Assembly: GCA_028673005.1 (NCBI GenBank)
Contig: CM054114.1
Span: forward strand, 12,059,108 to 12,123,107
Direction: 5' to 3'
From: Tanypteryx hageni
Taxonomy: Eukaryota > Arthropoda > Insecta > Odonata > Petaluridae
Length of the DNA: 64,000 nt
Numbering within the stretch: the stretch's first letter is position 1; every line of letters begins with the position of its first letter. The position numbers and the translations under genes were made by a program. Below are positions 1-13,022 of the stretch, piece after piece. The notes under the pieces were generated by a model, which was not told the DNA's origin, did not search any database, and saw only the letters and a list, made by a program, of their open reading frames with translations.

Positions 1-546
1 TTATACCGGGCACTGTCGTGCGTTCAAATAATTTTGCGGTCTATGTATGATACATCATTATGAGGTTCAATTGTCTCAATTCAACTTTATGTAATCATTA
101 TTTGTTTTAAGAAAATGCGTTCACCAAACCATTAAGAAATGACCGTTTGTAAAATGAACCACTAAAAGGGATTCAACCCATTGCGCCGTAACTTACCTGC
201 TTGTACGAGTGCAATAATGCGAGTGGTTGAATTCCAAGAGGTGCAGTTCTTTTTTCGAAATCAAATTTCGAAGAATTTTGTGTCATCAATTACCAAATGT
301 GGGCATATACTTAGATTCTGAGTAATCGGAATATTTTGGAGAGCTCCGATTATGCTGCGCTACTTATGGACAATTGTATACGAATTTAACGCTGAGTTAT
401 CCTTTGATGGACTCATATTCATTTACTTAAAACATAAGAAAAGCAGTAAATGAAGCAGATATTGAAAAGAGAAGGCGAAAAGACAATGGTAATGGAGATG
501 AACTGCTAGGGATCTTCCTCCGGAGTGACTCCTTTATCTAACCAGT
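1..546. other. No feature recognised
   Basis: AT-rich DNA without a supported gene, repeat or RNA. Confidence 0.5.
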
Positions 547-554
547 ATCTAAGC

Positions 555-891
555 CAGTGTCGACCAAACTTTTTTAATGGCGGGCCGCATCGGTGGTTGC
601 GAATCCTTCGGCGGGCCGCATTGTCAGTTGCAATTCATCGGCGGGCCGAATTAGAGATTAAATCGGAAGTTACCTATGTTCTAAGGAGCCATATAAGTGA
701 AAATTAAGTCAAAAATAAGGTTTAAGTGAAAAATAAGGTTTTTATGGTTAAAATTTCACTATTAAAAGTTTTATCAAAATTTTCATAAAATGTATGAATT
801 TGTGTGTTAAATTTTTCGGATGGGGTTTTCGTCATACCCTCGGGGGCCGCACAAAAAAAACTCTTCGCGGGCAGTACTTTGGGCACCACTG
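555..891. mobile_element. hAT MITE (GCGGGCCGC family)
   Basis: 337 bp, starting CAGTGTCGACCAAAC and ending TTTGGGCACCACTG. The 8-bp target copies are ATCTAAGC (547-554) and ATTTAAGC (892-899), 7 of 8 identical. Three GGCGGGCCG-type subterminal repeats lie in its left arm. No coding capacity. Confidence 0.78.
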
Positions 892-898
892 ATTTAAG

Positions 899-1020
899 CC
901 TTAGGTCGGCAACCTTTACTTCGTGGCGGGCCAGAATCGTAGTTTTGAATGCTTCGGAGGGCTGCATTGGAAGTCGTGAGAGCTTCGGCGTGCAGGATAA
1001 GTGTTGACATCATATGTTGC
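899..1020. mobile_element. hAT MITE fragment
   Basis: Starts near TTAGGTCGGCAACCTTTA, with GGCGGGCCAG and GGGCTGCATTGG phrases like those in the adjacent MITE. Only one end is recognisable, so it is a partial copy beside the first. Confidence 0.4.
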
Positions 1021-2064
1021 CTAGAGGTCCTGTGGTCTCATGGTATTGAATATTAAGTCTAAATGATTTATTAGCGTTAAAACTTCACTAGAAAAGGCCT
1101 TGGAACTATAATTATAAATATGCTTTTGAATTTCTTAAGTAAATTGTTGAAACGAAATGAATAGGAATCAATCATATATTAGAGGACAAATTCTTAATAC
1201 TGCTTACATGGCAGCGATCTTTGTCTTGACTTCTGTAACCTCTATGTATTTACTACGCAAAATTCTAACGAATAGAATATCTTCCGGGAATTGGAATAAA
1301 TGGAAACATTTCTGAATATTCCATTCGATTTATTGACAGCCATCGGCGAATCTTAATTATAACTCGCTTGACCCAAATAGCCTAAATGGTTATTAAGAGA
1401 GACTGCGAATAGATCTCCTAAAGTAGCTTCCGTTTGTTCGATTCTCTTCGAAAACTTTATAAATCCCCCATCTTCGTGTAATTTCAAGTACGTAGGAATT
1501 GAATTTTTTAGCTATTCTCTCTGCCATTCTGCAATTGTTTGACTCGCTAGAATGTGTGCGCCGATTGATCAATATTATTTATGATATCTACCGTTATCTT
1601 TAGCATTCATATAGGTTGTTGAAAAACTCCTGCAAAATTTCAAGTTTGTATGAAATTTATTATTTTGTTGCGCCGTTATTAAATACCGGGTGAAATTACA
1701 AATATAATCCTATTTCAATCGTTTTTTTGCATTTTTTAATATTTCCAAATTCAACTTTATTTTATGGATTTATTAACATAATAATGCCCGAGTTAACGTT
1801 TCTTGTATCGCTTCGTAGAACACCCTCGTTCTCTTGGCGACGCGACTCAGGGGAAGAGAGGAAATTGAAAAATCAAAAGAACGGAGGGGTGGGAATTGAG
1901 AAAAGAGGAAAGGGAAGTATATGCTCTGTCCGCACCCCATTGCTTCCGCAGGGTTACAGAAAATGCGATGCTGCTAATGGGACTGAAACCCTTTTCAAAT
2001 CCCATTTCCACACCCCATCTCGCTATCCCATCCCCATGGAACTCGCCTTACTCAACCCCATCAT
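1021..2064. other. No feature recognised
   Basis: AT-rich. A short CATATGTTGCCTAGAGGTCC stretch at the left may still belong to the neighbouring hAT fragment. Confidence 0.5.
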
Positions 2065-2440
2065 TTCTCTCTCTATATCTTTCCATCTCTCCCCCTACAT
2101 CTCCCTCCCTCCATCTCTCTCTCCATCTCTCTCTCCATCTCTCTCTCCATCTCTCTCTTCATCTCTCTCTTCATCTCTCTCTTCATTTCTCTCTCTCTCC
2201 ATCTCTCTCCAGCTCTCTACATCTCCCTCCCTGCATCTCTCTCTCCATCTCTCTCTCCATCTCTCTCTCCATCTCTCTCCATCTCTCTCTCCATCTCTCT
2301 CTCCATCTCTCTCTCCATCTCTCTCTCTCTTCATCTCTCCATCTATCTCTGTACATCTCTCTCTCTCCACTTTTCTCTCCACCTCTCCCTCTCCATTTCT
2401 CTCTCTCCCCACCATTCTCCTTCTCTTTACTTCTCTCCTT
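2065..2440 (+). repeat. Pyrimidine minisatellite (CATCTCTCTCTC)n
   Basis: Some 30 repeats of CATCTCTCTCTC and shorter variants, strongly strand-asymmetric (almost no purines except one A per unit). The long open frames here are repeat artefacts. Confidence 0.92.
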
Positions 2441-4229
2441 TTATCGAATAGAGCTGAATGGCTACCCCTTTGTTGAAGTCATCCTTTCGAGTATTGCAAG
2501 GGAATTTCATTTAACTAAAATTCAATCACCCTTTCGTCGTATGTGCCATTTGATGGCATTTGTTCGGTAATGCGATCGGTTAATTTTATGACTCTTACTA
2601 CTTAATATTTCGTTTATATTATTCAAATATATTTTACAAACGGGGGACTTTTAAAGTTATGCAAGTGAAGGTTTTCAGGTTTCGCTGCGTTGAGACCGTT
2701 GTGTGAAATTTCCACTCCACGATGTCTTGAGTCGCTTCTCACCGGAAACATACACCAGTTTTTCTTGCTTAAAGAGTATAATGAAAATAAGTCGATGTTT
2801 TGATGCTATTTAATAATTACTTTTAATCGGTATTAAGTTTAAATTAAACTTCATTTTCAGTGATATGGACGGCAAAACTAAACTTTGGGAAAATTAAAAT
2901 GTCTATTTATCATTGTAAATAATTTAAATTGTGTATGTGTTTCTTTTTTATAACAAACTCTCCGTTTTGACCCGACCTTCTATTTTTCCTAAGGATATTG
3001 TGGAATCGCCATTACGCATAAATGTAGGTATATCTAAAATTTCCCTCCCAAATTTTGTTGAGCTCAAAGATGGAGAGAATGTGAAAGAGCGATTTTCTAA
3101 AAATCCGTGTATAAGTCATCACAAATTAGTGGACGCGAGTCGTTTTTTTTCGTTGTATCGATGTCATGGTACATTTTTTTGTCTTCGCTTTATCTGCCGG
3201 CGTACAACTAAAATAGGACAGGATCAGGCCCTGGGCCTCTTAAGAGTTAACAAGGGTCTGCGAGCACGATGGATGAATGAATGGATGAAAACATATTATT
3301 AAGCGCCATTAATAACTAATGGCGGCCGAGGAAGAAAGGGGCGCGTGAATGAGTCGCGAATGATCACTTTATTTCTCCGTTCCTGATGGATGCCCACTAA
3401 AGAAAATGTGTTATAATTGATTTGAATGGTTCATTATTAACTTGGCTTTAGTTAGGATTTATTGATATGATCATTAAAATTTGTCCAATTGATTGATTAT
3501 AAATGAAAATATAGTGGTACCTGCCATGTAAAAACACCCTAAAAACTAAAGGGCACGACTTTTAGATTATCTTCAAACTGCATTTGGACAATTCCTTATC
3601 CACACAAACATTTTGGACCCAATAGCTACACAAGTTTTTAATGAAGTTACCTTCATGGACAATTAAAATCTTGATTTAAAATTCCATGCTATATTTAACA
3701 GTGAAATATCGCCCCATCGATTAGTAGCTTATTGAAATTGACAAGGTTATATCCAAAATTCGTCAAACCATGCGGCCTGTTTTTTGTAGTTAAATATGTA
3801 TCGTTTACCATCAAGAGAAGTCTTACGCTCTCGTTAGCCCTTTATTCCGTCAATTAGGACTCAATTCACTCTGCCTAAGACACATGTATATTCGATGTTA
3901 CAATTATCCCGAAATTTAGCTTCTGCCAAATCATACTTCCCAAAGCGTCGAAGCTGATAAAACACCATTTCGATTATAATCAAAGTGAAGAATGATTTAT
4001 CGAATATCTAAAGCAATTTTTGAAGCGACGAAGAAATTGTGAGATCTATTATATATTAGATTTTTTAAATAGAAAAAAAATCATTTTTTATTCCACTCTT
4101 TACAAAAAAGGATCCGTGTGGGATATTCGAAGAAAGCGGTATCAAGGAGATTTTTCTGGACTTGATGTCTAATTATTATGACTAGATCACTTTATGATTT
4201 TCCGAATAAAGCGTTTTTTTTCACTTTTT
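2441..4229. other. No gene recognised
   Basis: The 123-codon open frame at 2931-3302 has no recognisable motif and ordinary intergenic composition; it is not called. Confidence 0.5.
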
Positions 4230-5050
4230 CATGATGATCTTTCGAGTCGTCCTCTTAAGAGAAGCGGCGTTTCTCTTACGTGTAAATGAAAGCAACGTTT
4301 TGCGCCAAAGAGCAGCTCTCCATTCACAGGTGGCCGAAAAAACATCAGACGCACCGCTCCGTGGCATGCTTTTGTTTCTAGCGGCGTGGCGACGAGTGTT
4401 CCGGTTGAGGAAGGGACAAAAAAAACGCGATGGATGCAGGCGAAGTTGGTTTTTTTATTTTTGGGATCGGTGCAAATGGGTTTTGGGAATGGGGCAGGTC
4501 GCACTAGAGGGGCAGGAGGAGGAGGGTTTGCAGAGGGCACGCTGTGCGGGGGATGCGAATTCCCGGGCGATGGCGGTGGGTCGGATGAGGCGGCGCGGAT
4601 ATGCCGCGAAATCCCGAAACGAGAGGAATGAGTTGGGGGCGAAGGATAGGGAATGGGCGGTTGCGGGGAAAGGGTTCGCCACCAATCGATGCTCTTTTTT
4701 TCTCTCGAAGTTTTTTCGATGTTTTTTTTTCCTTTCCCGCAACGTGCTTTTCAATTTTTTTTTCGGCTCGCCCCCGAAAAATATCTTTCTCTCAAAGGAA
4801 ATTTTTTAACCCCCGTTTTTTCCTGCCGATCTGTTAGAGAGAGGGATAAGGGTGGAAGGAGGATGATCGAGAGGGTCTCTGGTGCTTTCAAGGGGGCCTA
4901 TATCTCGCACTAAAAGGGCACAAGGAATCGCCCCGACTCTCGCTAAAGGTGTTGGGGCGAACTGTAAAAGGAAGAGGAGCTGATTTAAGCGACTCAAGAG
5001 AATCGCCGATTAAATGTCGACCTCCGGAAGTAATTTAAGAAAACTAAAAC
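4230..5050. other. GC-richer island without a recognised gene
   Basis: GGGGCAGGAGGAGGAGGG-type sequence with several overlapping open frames on both strands, none protein-like. Flanked by long T runs. It might be a regulatory island or an untranslated exon of an unseen gene. Confidence 0.35.
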
Positions 5051-7339
5051 TCTCGTCAACGATATTAGTGAGTGTGGAGGAAGCCGTGAAAGCGCCGATT
5101 TTACGGCACGTGGTGTCCATCCAGGGACGAAGTCGTTTATCGAGTGTCGTGATGTTTATGTTGCTATAAGTTTGCATTTAAATTATGTTAGCAGCGAATA
5201 AAGTCCTGAAAATTTGTTAACAAATCGACATTTTCACGATTTGGAGTATTTTTATGAGCTATTTATTGAATATTAGAGTAATTCCGCACACATACAGATG
5301 ACTTATCGATACGTTATTTTAACATCTTTTAGAAAAGACGCGTTGTAAAATAAATTCATCTCTTATGACAAACAATTTGCAGCGACAACAAAAATCCGGA
5401 ATGTTTATTTTTTTGTTGTACACAATCTTCGGTATGAAAACCTACTTCGGTTTTTTATTACGAGTCGATTTAAATAACTACATCCTTGAGGAATGAAGGC
5501 GAGATATCAGTACTTATTATTCATACTTATGTATTTCATAGGTGTAAAAATTTTCAAAAACAGCTTAACGGGAAACATTCTTTTCTGATCTCGAAGGAAA
5601 ATTACTCGTTGCCATAGGAATCCCACATTAATAGTCGCGGGAATATCAAAATTGCAGGAATTTAATTTACGTGATCCAAACGTGAAACGTCTTGCATCTC
5701 AGTGAATAGAGTAATTTATTTTAAGGAGGAAATTGTTGTCGCAAACTTCAGTTTGCTATCGTCAGAAAGGTCTTCAATTCTACCATTCTCATCCTATGAG
5801 ACCCGAACCATTAAATGGCCTTATTATTTCTTTAGAATACTTGAAAGCTGCGCATATTAAGGACGGGAAAATCGGTGTTTGACGAAAATTACCTCAATCT
5901 TAGTTCTCAAGTCGGCGAGGTCGAGGCTGTATAGTAGTAGTAGTATATAGTTGTCTGTAATGGATGAGGTGCATTCATTTTCTTTGCAATTTACAGAAAG
6001 TAAATATTATTTAGAACTCCATAGTTTGGAGGCAGAGGCATCAAAAGGTCTATTATAAATGCTTCCATAAGTCATAAGAATAAGTCATTTAGATCCGCAA
6101 GCATTTAAGCAACGAAGTTAAAAGAATTATTCGGCCATGCTTTCAAAGAAACGACAAACGTAAGCGCCGAGTATTTTTATGAAAGCTTTCGCTGTTGATT
6201 ATTCGGAATTTGACGCGGCGCAATATCCCTTATGGGCACATCTCGTCGGTCCGTCCGTCCGTCTGCCTGTCTGTCGCGACCTTCATTCCTTGAACCGGTT
6301 CAGATTAAATTAAATATGAGCGACCCTTATTAAAATTCATCGCCTAATTATGATTTTCAACTGCATCCGTCAATTATAACTTCCAATTCAAATAAGAACT
6401 TAAATAAATTTATACTATTATCTCGTTAAATAGCATCCGTCAAGCAACAATTAAATACCATATTTTTCTCTCCTTAGCTCTTATATGATCTGTAAGGTAT
6501 CCATTAAAACATTTATACGGATAGAGGACATTTACCACAATAAGTCTGCGAGACCATATAATTACGACTTATAGATTCGGAGGTAAAACTTGGAGAAAAC
6601 TCCACGCATAACATCGCATATTTTCTTTACGTCGCTCGATACGACGATTCTATCGGAAAACAACAATCAAAAACCATGTTCTCTCCCAAGCTTTTATATG
6701 ATGTGAGGTATTAATAAAAAATATTAGACAGAGTGTAACATATGACACAAAAAAGTCCTCGAGAGCACATAATTACGGCTCATAGTTCCGGAGATAAAAA
6801 TTCGAAATCAGCCTTTTCGCCATATAATACAAAATATAAATATTATAAGTAGGATTTAATTAAAATTTACAGTGATACACAATAATGATTTAAATTATTT
6901 ATTAGTAAAATCATTAAATTCAAACGTTATATTTTAATGTGATACTTGACAGGTCATTGGACATGTAGTACACAAATTTGGCATAAAATCCACACTAAGT
7001 AGCAGTGGGAGCTGGGGGAGGGGGGACGAGGGAGGGCGAGAAGGCGCGAATCATTATTGTGTACACTGTAACCTTGTTTTTTGGGTAAAGTCCTATTTAT
7101 AAAAAATAATATTTTGTATTATGTTGCGAAAAGTTCGTTGCATGTAAATTTTACACAACCAGATATAAACAAATGTAGTACTATGTGATTTTTTTAAATA
7201 AAAAATAGTAGACTGTGAGCATCAATTCGCCGCATATCAATGGCCGATTCGCCACAAGTGGAGTTGGGGTTGGACGCCACTGGATTATGCAGTAGCTGCG
7301 TTTTTCGCTAATTCATTTCGAATATAGTGTTTCCATCTA
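5051..7339. other. No gene recognised
   Basis: AT-rich. A GTCCGTCCGTCCGTCTGCC microsatellite lies at about 6250-6275, and related TATTTCAT-like fragments follow. Nothing else is supported. Confidence 0.5.
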
Positions 7340-8470
7340 ATCCCTCTCCTTACTTAACCCACACCGAAGCCGTAAAAAGATGCGGCAAGCGATAGATAAA
7401 TCTCTGGGCGGATGGACTCGTCCGAGCCGTGCCCGGCGCACAGGAGTACTCCAGCTGACCGCAAGGAGAGTTGCGGAGCGCGCCCTATCGGCTTTCCTGT
7501 GGAAAAAAATATTTTCCCGCGTCTATTGAAAATCTCTTAACCCTTTATAACCGACGCGTTCTTTTTTTCCCTCTCATGCACCGGATGGTGCTCGCGTTAT
7601 TTGACTGGAATGCGCCGTGCTCTAAACACGCGATGGAGGTTTATCCCGCACGGCCATTGAAAAGGTAAGATTTCGATAGCAGGATAGGGAAAATCCGTTG
7701 CCTACCGTTGGAGCCTTTAGAAAACTGATTAATGCACCGCTTTCGGCCTCATTGGTTTTCCCGAACCAAAAAGAGAACGAGTAGGCACATATAAAACAGA
7801 ATGCCTTCCATACGGAGCAATGGACAAGCCCTTACTCACTTCGCAAAACAATAAAAAAAACAAACTACACCGACGAAGAAACTTTTTTTTATTTTTGCCT
7901 TCTGAGAAGCCATCAAGCGTTATACGGGTTTCCGCGACGGGAGTACGGGGTTCGATACTCGTTGAAAACATTTCCTTCTTCTGCGGGCTGCCTGCCCTCG
8001 GAACAAAACTTCCCTCACACCCTGCTGGTCCCATTCTTCGCAGTATTTCTCCCTTTTAATCCACGAGGGCCCATCCCAAAACCCCTTAACTATTGCCCGT
8101 ACCGTTAAAGCATAAGCCACTCGACTCGACCCCTCACTCTGCATATATGTGTGTGTGTGCGTTCCTGCTATTCCCGCCCGGCGCAAAACATACGCCCGTC
8201 CATGTTGCGTACAGGAAAGAGGCCTCCCATTCGACTATTCACGCTCCGTGCACCACGCCGGTCCCTCCCGCCACTCCAACCGTCACCCCCCCCCCCCCAA
8301 CCCCACATTTGACCAACATTCATACTTTACTAGGGGGAGTTGACTCCTACCACGCGTGCACGCACAGAAATAGGAAGCTGGCTAGCTATTGCCTTTTACG
8401 CGTGCCTTGTCATGTGGCGCTGGACGGGGGCGGGAGGGGGCACCCCATTCAGCTATTCTTTTTTTTCGCT
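7340..8470. other. GC-richer island without a recognised gene
   Basis: Contains a C14 run near 8286 and a TG microsatellite near 8150. Open frames (for example 8093-8761) overlap on both strands without a recognisable protein. Confidence 0.35.
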
Positions 8471-10180
8471 TCTGCCACTCGAAGTTTTCTAGCTCTTTCC
8501 GTATCCTTTATTCGTTCGCAGAATTCTATATTCGTTTTTTTATCGAATATTTGTCGTCCGTTCGTGGCATTAAAGCCTTTTCGCTTGACGTCTGGTACAG
8601 TGGATTATTTCATTAAAATTATCGAGAGATGTGTTGCTATGCTGTGTCGCAACCATCCATGGAGATATTTTTATGTAGTTCAGAACTCATTACGATGTGT
8701 TGTTAAGTTGATAGATTTCAAAAAGCTATCTTGGCACTCTGAGGAAAACTATTTCTTATAGCCGAATTGGTACGAATACATATATTTTGTAAGAACATGT
8801 TATAGTGTGATATCTGGTCGATAAAAGGAAAAAACTTTCTTCTGAAATGAGAAACAGCTTTGATCGAAATGTTAATTTTGTCTTATTAAACTCCATTACC
8901 AGTGTTGTATCCAGCCTTTATGATTTCATCATTATTTTCACGTGAGTTCAATTTCCTGACGTAATAATGTCACCTTTAAATTGCGTCAACTATCCAACTT
9001 CAGAATAATGTATGGGAATTTCTTCCTATTTTTTTAATTACATTTATTTCCTTTGCTGGCGAAAATATTTGTAACGTAATGGATAAGCCTTATTTTCTTG
9101 AAAAGTAAAAGGAATTTTTAAGGAATGGTTTTTGTGTTGGGTAATAAACAGCTTTTATATGCATATTTGATTAGTTATGCAATTTAAATGCTAAGTACCA
9201 AATATGAATATAATTAAGAATACTTAATGCTAATATCAAGTGAGAACACAATTTTGTGTGTTATATAACTATTCTTATAGACAGTAGCGTACCGGAAACG
9301 TTGCAGACTCGCCTGTAACCGACTCGTATTCCTAGGTGTGGGTTCCCCCGCCACTCACTCACGTGTCTTTCTTAAAGTATTATAAACGCGGGTGGAATGA
9401 AAGGTTATAAACCACTATATGTTTTACCAAATCTAGTAACACGTTCTGTCACAGAAATCTCAAGCATTTAAAGTAATAAGAAGCCATGCACAATGTTTTG
9501 ATAGCATTGATATAGGTCTTAAAAAAGCTTGTCTAAAACATCGAATGGCGAAGCATACGATCTCCCCCGACTCGAACGAGCCTCTCGATTCAAAACACAA
9601 TACCTTACCTGCTCCACGAGGGAACTAATGAAAAAAGTCAGCATAAAGAGCACCGCCGTACCTCGGCAACTGCAGTAGGAAATCTCCACTCACGACGCCC
9701 ATTGCCCTATGATGCGCCCCATCTACGCCACAACGGCCATTGTGAGGTCCGCGAGTCCCTCCCTTTTTTCCCATCCACTTCTCTTTCTCCGCCCGCTTCC
9801 ATTCCCACTCCATCTATCGGTCTCCGGCCGCGTCCTTTGATGCCACGGCCAATTAACCTCCCAACGGCCCGTGTCCACCTGTGTGCTCCCGCGTAGTCCG
9901 GGGCGAACCGCCCTCATCCTCGTCCCGCGTGCTCTCCTCGTTCCCTCGACCGTATGTGCACGCGCGCAGCAGAGACAGGGATCCCTCTTTTCAAACCGTG
10001 GAACGGGAGCCGGCGTTTGTCCGGGCGATGGTGTGTTTACACTTCGCAATAATATGCTCGGGGTTCCATCTTGGGTTTTTGTCCCACGAGGAAGAATTGC
10101 AGAATGGTCGGTTTCCTCTCTCTCCGCCAGTTATCTTCGTCCCCCACCACGCAACCCATATAGCTGGCCTTCCGTTATCC
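8471..10180. other. No gene recognised
   Basis: AT-rich to ~9540, then another GC-richer island to 10180 with overlapping uninformative open frames. Confidence 0.4.
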
Positions 10181-10188
10181 TTTTAATG

Positions 10189-10535
10189 CAGGCATGTCAA
10201 ACTTGCGGCCCTTTCTGTGACTTACTGCGGCTCGATGGCTAATTTTTGTTTCAAGTGAATCGTGGGGGATTTCATATAAATGCTTTATTTTAGCGAAAAG
10301 AAGACGATATTTTTTTCATAGTTACCGAATTACAATAGAACGCATTTTCTAAATTATGTATTGTTTGTAATTGCAAAACAGGCGTCCGATCTTATAGCTA
10401 GAGTATATCGTTCCAGCTCTGGTTCATATTAAACAGCTGCGGCCCTCCTATAACCTACATCGCTGCAATGCGGCCCTTTTATAAAATTCATCGCTTTAAT
10501 GCGGCCCGGACGCCTCTTCGAGTTTGACATGCCTG
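10189..10535. mobile_element. hAT MITE (CAGGCATGTCAAAC family)
   Basis: Terminal inverted repeats CAGGCATGTCAAAC and GTTTGACATGCCTG are perfect over 14 bp; 347 bp in all. The flanks TTTTAATG (10181-10188) and TTTTAAAA (10536-10543) share 6 of 8 bases. TGCGGCCC occurs near both ends. No transposase. Confidence 0.82.
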
Positions 10536-10543
10536 TTTTAAAA

Positions 10544-11212
10544 GATGTCCTTCGATGGGATAAACCTTGGATTGACTGCTAAGATATATTTCATAAAAGA
10601 CTTTCTTAGGTTGGTAGCCTTGAGTCGGTGTTTTGCAAAAGATGGTGATTGCTTTAGGAGTGCCCTTTTGCAGTTTTTGGCGGTTCTAGTTGCGAGATCG
10701 CTGACTAATACTCGCGATTGGGATTGATTCTTACGAACCCGGGTCAATATAAAAATACCCTCAAGTCCACTGTGTTATCCTATTTTCATACGCTGAAATT
10801 CGTCCTAGTTATTAAATTTTCTCTGCGATTCCCTTTGGTTTTGACTAATTTTGCCAGCTGGAAGAAATGAAACTCTTCAGTTACCATATGCTGTCGCAAA
10901 AATTTAGACGATTTTCTGTAAATTCGTGCTTTAAGACGGGAGATATATTTTAATGGCTGGCCATCTTTCAAGTTAAGAATACTTCTATGCGAATGGTAGA
11001 AGACCGAAGTCACTCGGTTGTACTTTAATGTGGTATATCTGATAATTGAGCGCAGAATGTAAAATTGTCATAGTTTATGAGGAAAATACTAATATTTATC
11101 CTCGTCGAAATGTTTCACTCCTGTCAAACTCGTAGAATGTCATAAAATGATCAACCCATAAATTATGATAAGAACATTTCAATTAATTGTTTTGACGGAA
11201 GACATTTTCATA
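10544..11212. other. No feature recognised
   Basis: Short open frames only; no motif seen. Confidence 0.5.
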
Positions 11213-11220
11213 TTCCGGGT

Positions 11221-12385
11221 CAGCGTCGTAACTAGCTATTCTAGCGCCCGGGGCAAACTACTATATATGTGACCCCCCCCCCCTCCTTAAAAAATTATCG
11301 CCTCTAGTTTATTTATTTATTTATTTATTTATTTTGGTCCAAAAACAGCACATTGGCCTTTACATTGGATACACCCAAAACAATATTTAAAATATATATA
11401 TATATATATATATAACAAAATACCTATACATATCAAAATATATATAAAAACAGAAATTAACACACATAAGATGGATGTAATGAAAATAAAAATTGCAGAA
11501 ACAAGACAGCTTTTCAGAGACATTCGCCACCTGTGGAGGCACGGAGGAGCGAGGGCCTACATGTAATATCCAGCGAGGGTGCTACCTTTTGTAAAGCATT
11601 AAATGAGGTGGGAATGCGGTAAAAAAGCGACCTTTGGGATATAGATAGCCGGAAATGCGGAAGATGAAAGAGAGAGCACAAACGAGTGGAACGTGATGGG
11701 ACACGTAGAGAAAAAAAAAGAACAAATATCAGTGGACCTGTAGAGACCATTCACCGCAGTGTGAATGAAATGGAAATCAAAATATTGCCGCCTGAGATGC
11801 AGAGGACGCAGTTTAAGAGCGGCGAGAACACCTTGTTTACTTAGCAAACGGAAGGCAGGAACACGGTTCCTCGCGATCGCAAGGAAGAAATTTAATGGAC
11901 GATCAAGACACTTGAGTGTAGTCGGAGATGCTGTGGCCCACACGGGACAGCAGTAGTCCAGGATTGGGAGAAGGAAGGCTGAGAAAAATGATTTAAGTGC
12001 TAAAGGTTCATTTATCTCCTTAAATCGGTATAGAAGACTAAGAATAGACATGGCCTTAGATGTGGTTTTATCAATGTGGAGAGAGAAAGATAATTTTGTA
12101 TCAAAGATTACGCCAAGATCTTTTTGAGAGAAGACCTTCCGGATTGGAGTGTCACTAAGGGAATAGAAAGTAGCGATAGGCTTTTTTCGTAGAGTGAAAG
12201 AGAGAAGCGTACATTTATTAGGATTTGGTGTTAATTTCCATATTTGACACCAGTCGGAAATCTTCGAAAGACAATTTTGTAGACAGTCGCTATCGTATGA
12301 ATTATTAATTTAGTTATTATTTGAATTTTTGCGCCACTTACTTAGTTGCGCCCGGGGCAGATGCCCCGCCCTAGTTACAGTACTG
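11221..12385. mobile_element. hAT-ended element containing a LINE fragment
   Basis: Left end CAGCGTCGTAACTAG and right end CTAGTTACAGTACTG are inverted, each followed inward by GCGCCCGGGGCA. The 8-bp flanks TTCCGGGT (11213-11220) and TTCCGGGA (12386-12393) differ by one base. Most of the interior is a - strand LINE fragment, so the element is a filled MITE. Confidence 0.75.
11308..12300 (-). pseudogene. LINE fragment (Jockey/CR1 group), RT C-terminus, with TTTA tail
   Basis: The - strand frame 12051-11599 encodes LKSFFSAFLLPILDYCCPVW and a region rich in aromatic residues, the part after the RT palm in Jockey/CR1-type ORF2. Sequence upstream (12300-12050) reads as the preceding RT part. The element ends at an (AAAT)n run, seen on + as TTTATTTATTT at 11308-11334, a typical LINE tail. 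It is 5'-truncated and inserted in a hAT element. Confidence 0.75.
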
Positions 12386-12393
12386 TTCCGGGA

Positions 12394-13018
12394 TATTATT
12401 TATGCTATCATTTCCAAGTGTATATGGTATCGGTTGCATTTATTTATACTCTTGCTAGGAGGCTGTTCGCTCGTACAACTGCGAAAGTCGATTTTCTCCG
12501 ATGACAAATAAACAAAATATGGTTGAGGGAAGGGGAAATTTCAAAATATTAGCTACTTCTAGTCTTTGTAAACAAAACATAATTTTACGTGGCTTCCATA
12601 TTTTCGGCTATTTTTATGCAGCTTTTTTTATCGACATAAAGCTGTACCCTCTTACATTTTCCCTCGAAAGGGAGAACCCCTTATTCATATTTTCCTCTAC
12701 CGAGACTGGATTTTAGATGACCTTTAAAAGCGTCCCTGCATGATATCAGCGCGAATGGAATTGCAAGGATGGGTGACCATATTTCTCGGTTTTACACTGA
12801 TTTGGTAAGAAAGCAGATTCCGGAGAAAGTGATAAAAATCCTCTCGCCGGATCGAGGAATCAGGCAGTCTCGATGAATTCTAAATCATTTTAGCCTCGGT
12901 GCAACCGGTGTAGCATATCGATGGGCCCCATAAGCTTCGCCATGCAAACGGGTTCCCTAGTAAGTAAATTGCACCGAGTAGTTTGAGGCCTTAAAAGTGT
13001 CCATGGTATCACGGGCCA
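12394..13018. other. No feature recognised
   Basis: Intergenic, moderate AT content; nothing supported. Confidence 0.5.
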
Positions 13019-13022
13019 TTAA

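Noticed and set aside
1727..2570. Long open frames of serine/leucine/histidine repeats
   Set aside because: They are translations of a CT minisatellite, present in several frames and both strands.
2931..3302. 123-codon frame
   Set aside because: Ordinary chance frame in AT-rich DNA; no motif or plausible splice context.
4231..4809. 192-codon frame in a GC-richer island
   Set aside because: No motif, competing frames on both strands, long T runs inside.
8093..8761. 222-codon frame
   Set aside because: Crosses TG and C14 runs; no recognisable domain, no conserved-looking segment.
11396..11414. TA microsatellite as a regulatory TATA element
   Set aside because: Simple (TA)n run inside a LINE fragment; similar runs at 18620 and 56525 show that it is ordinary.
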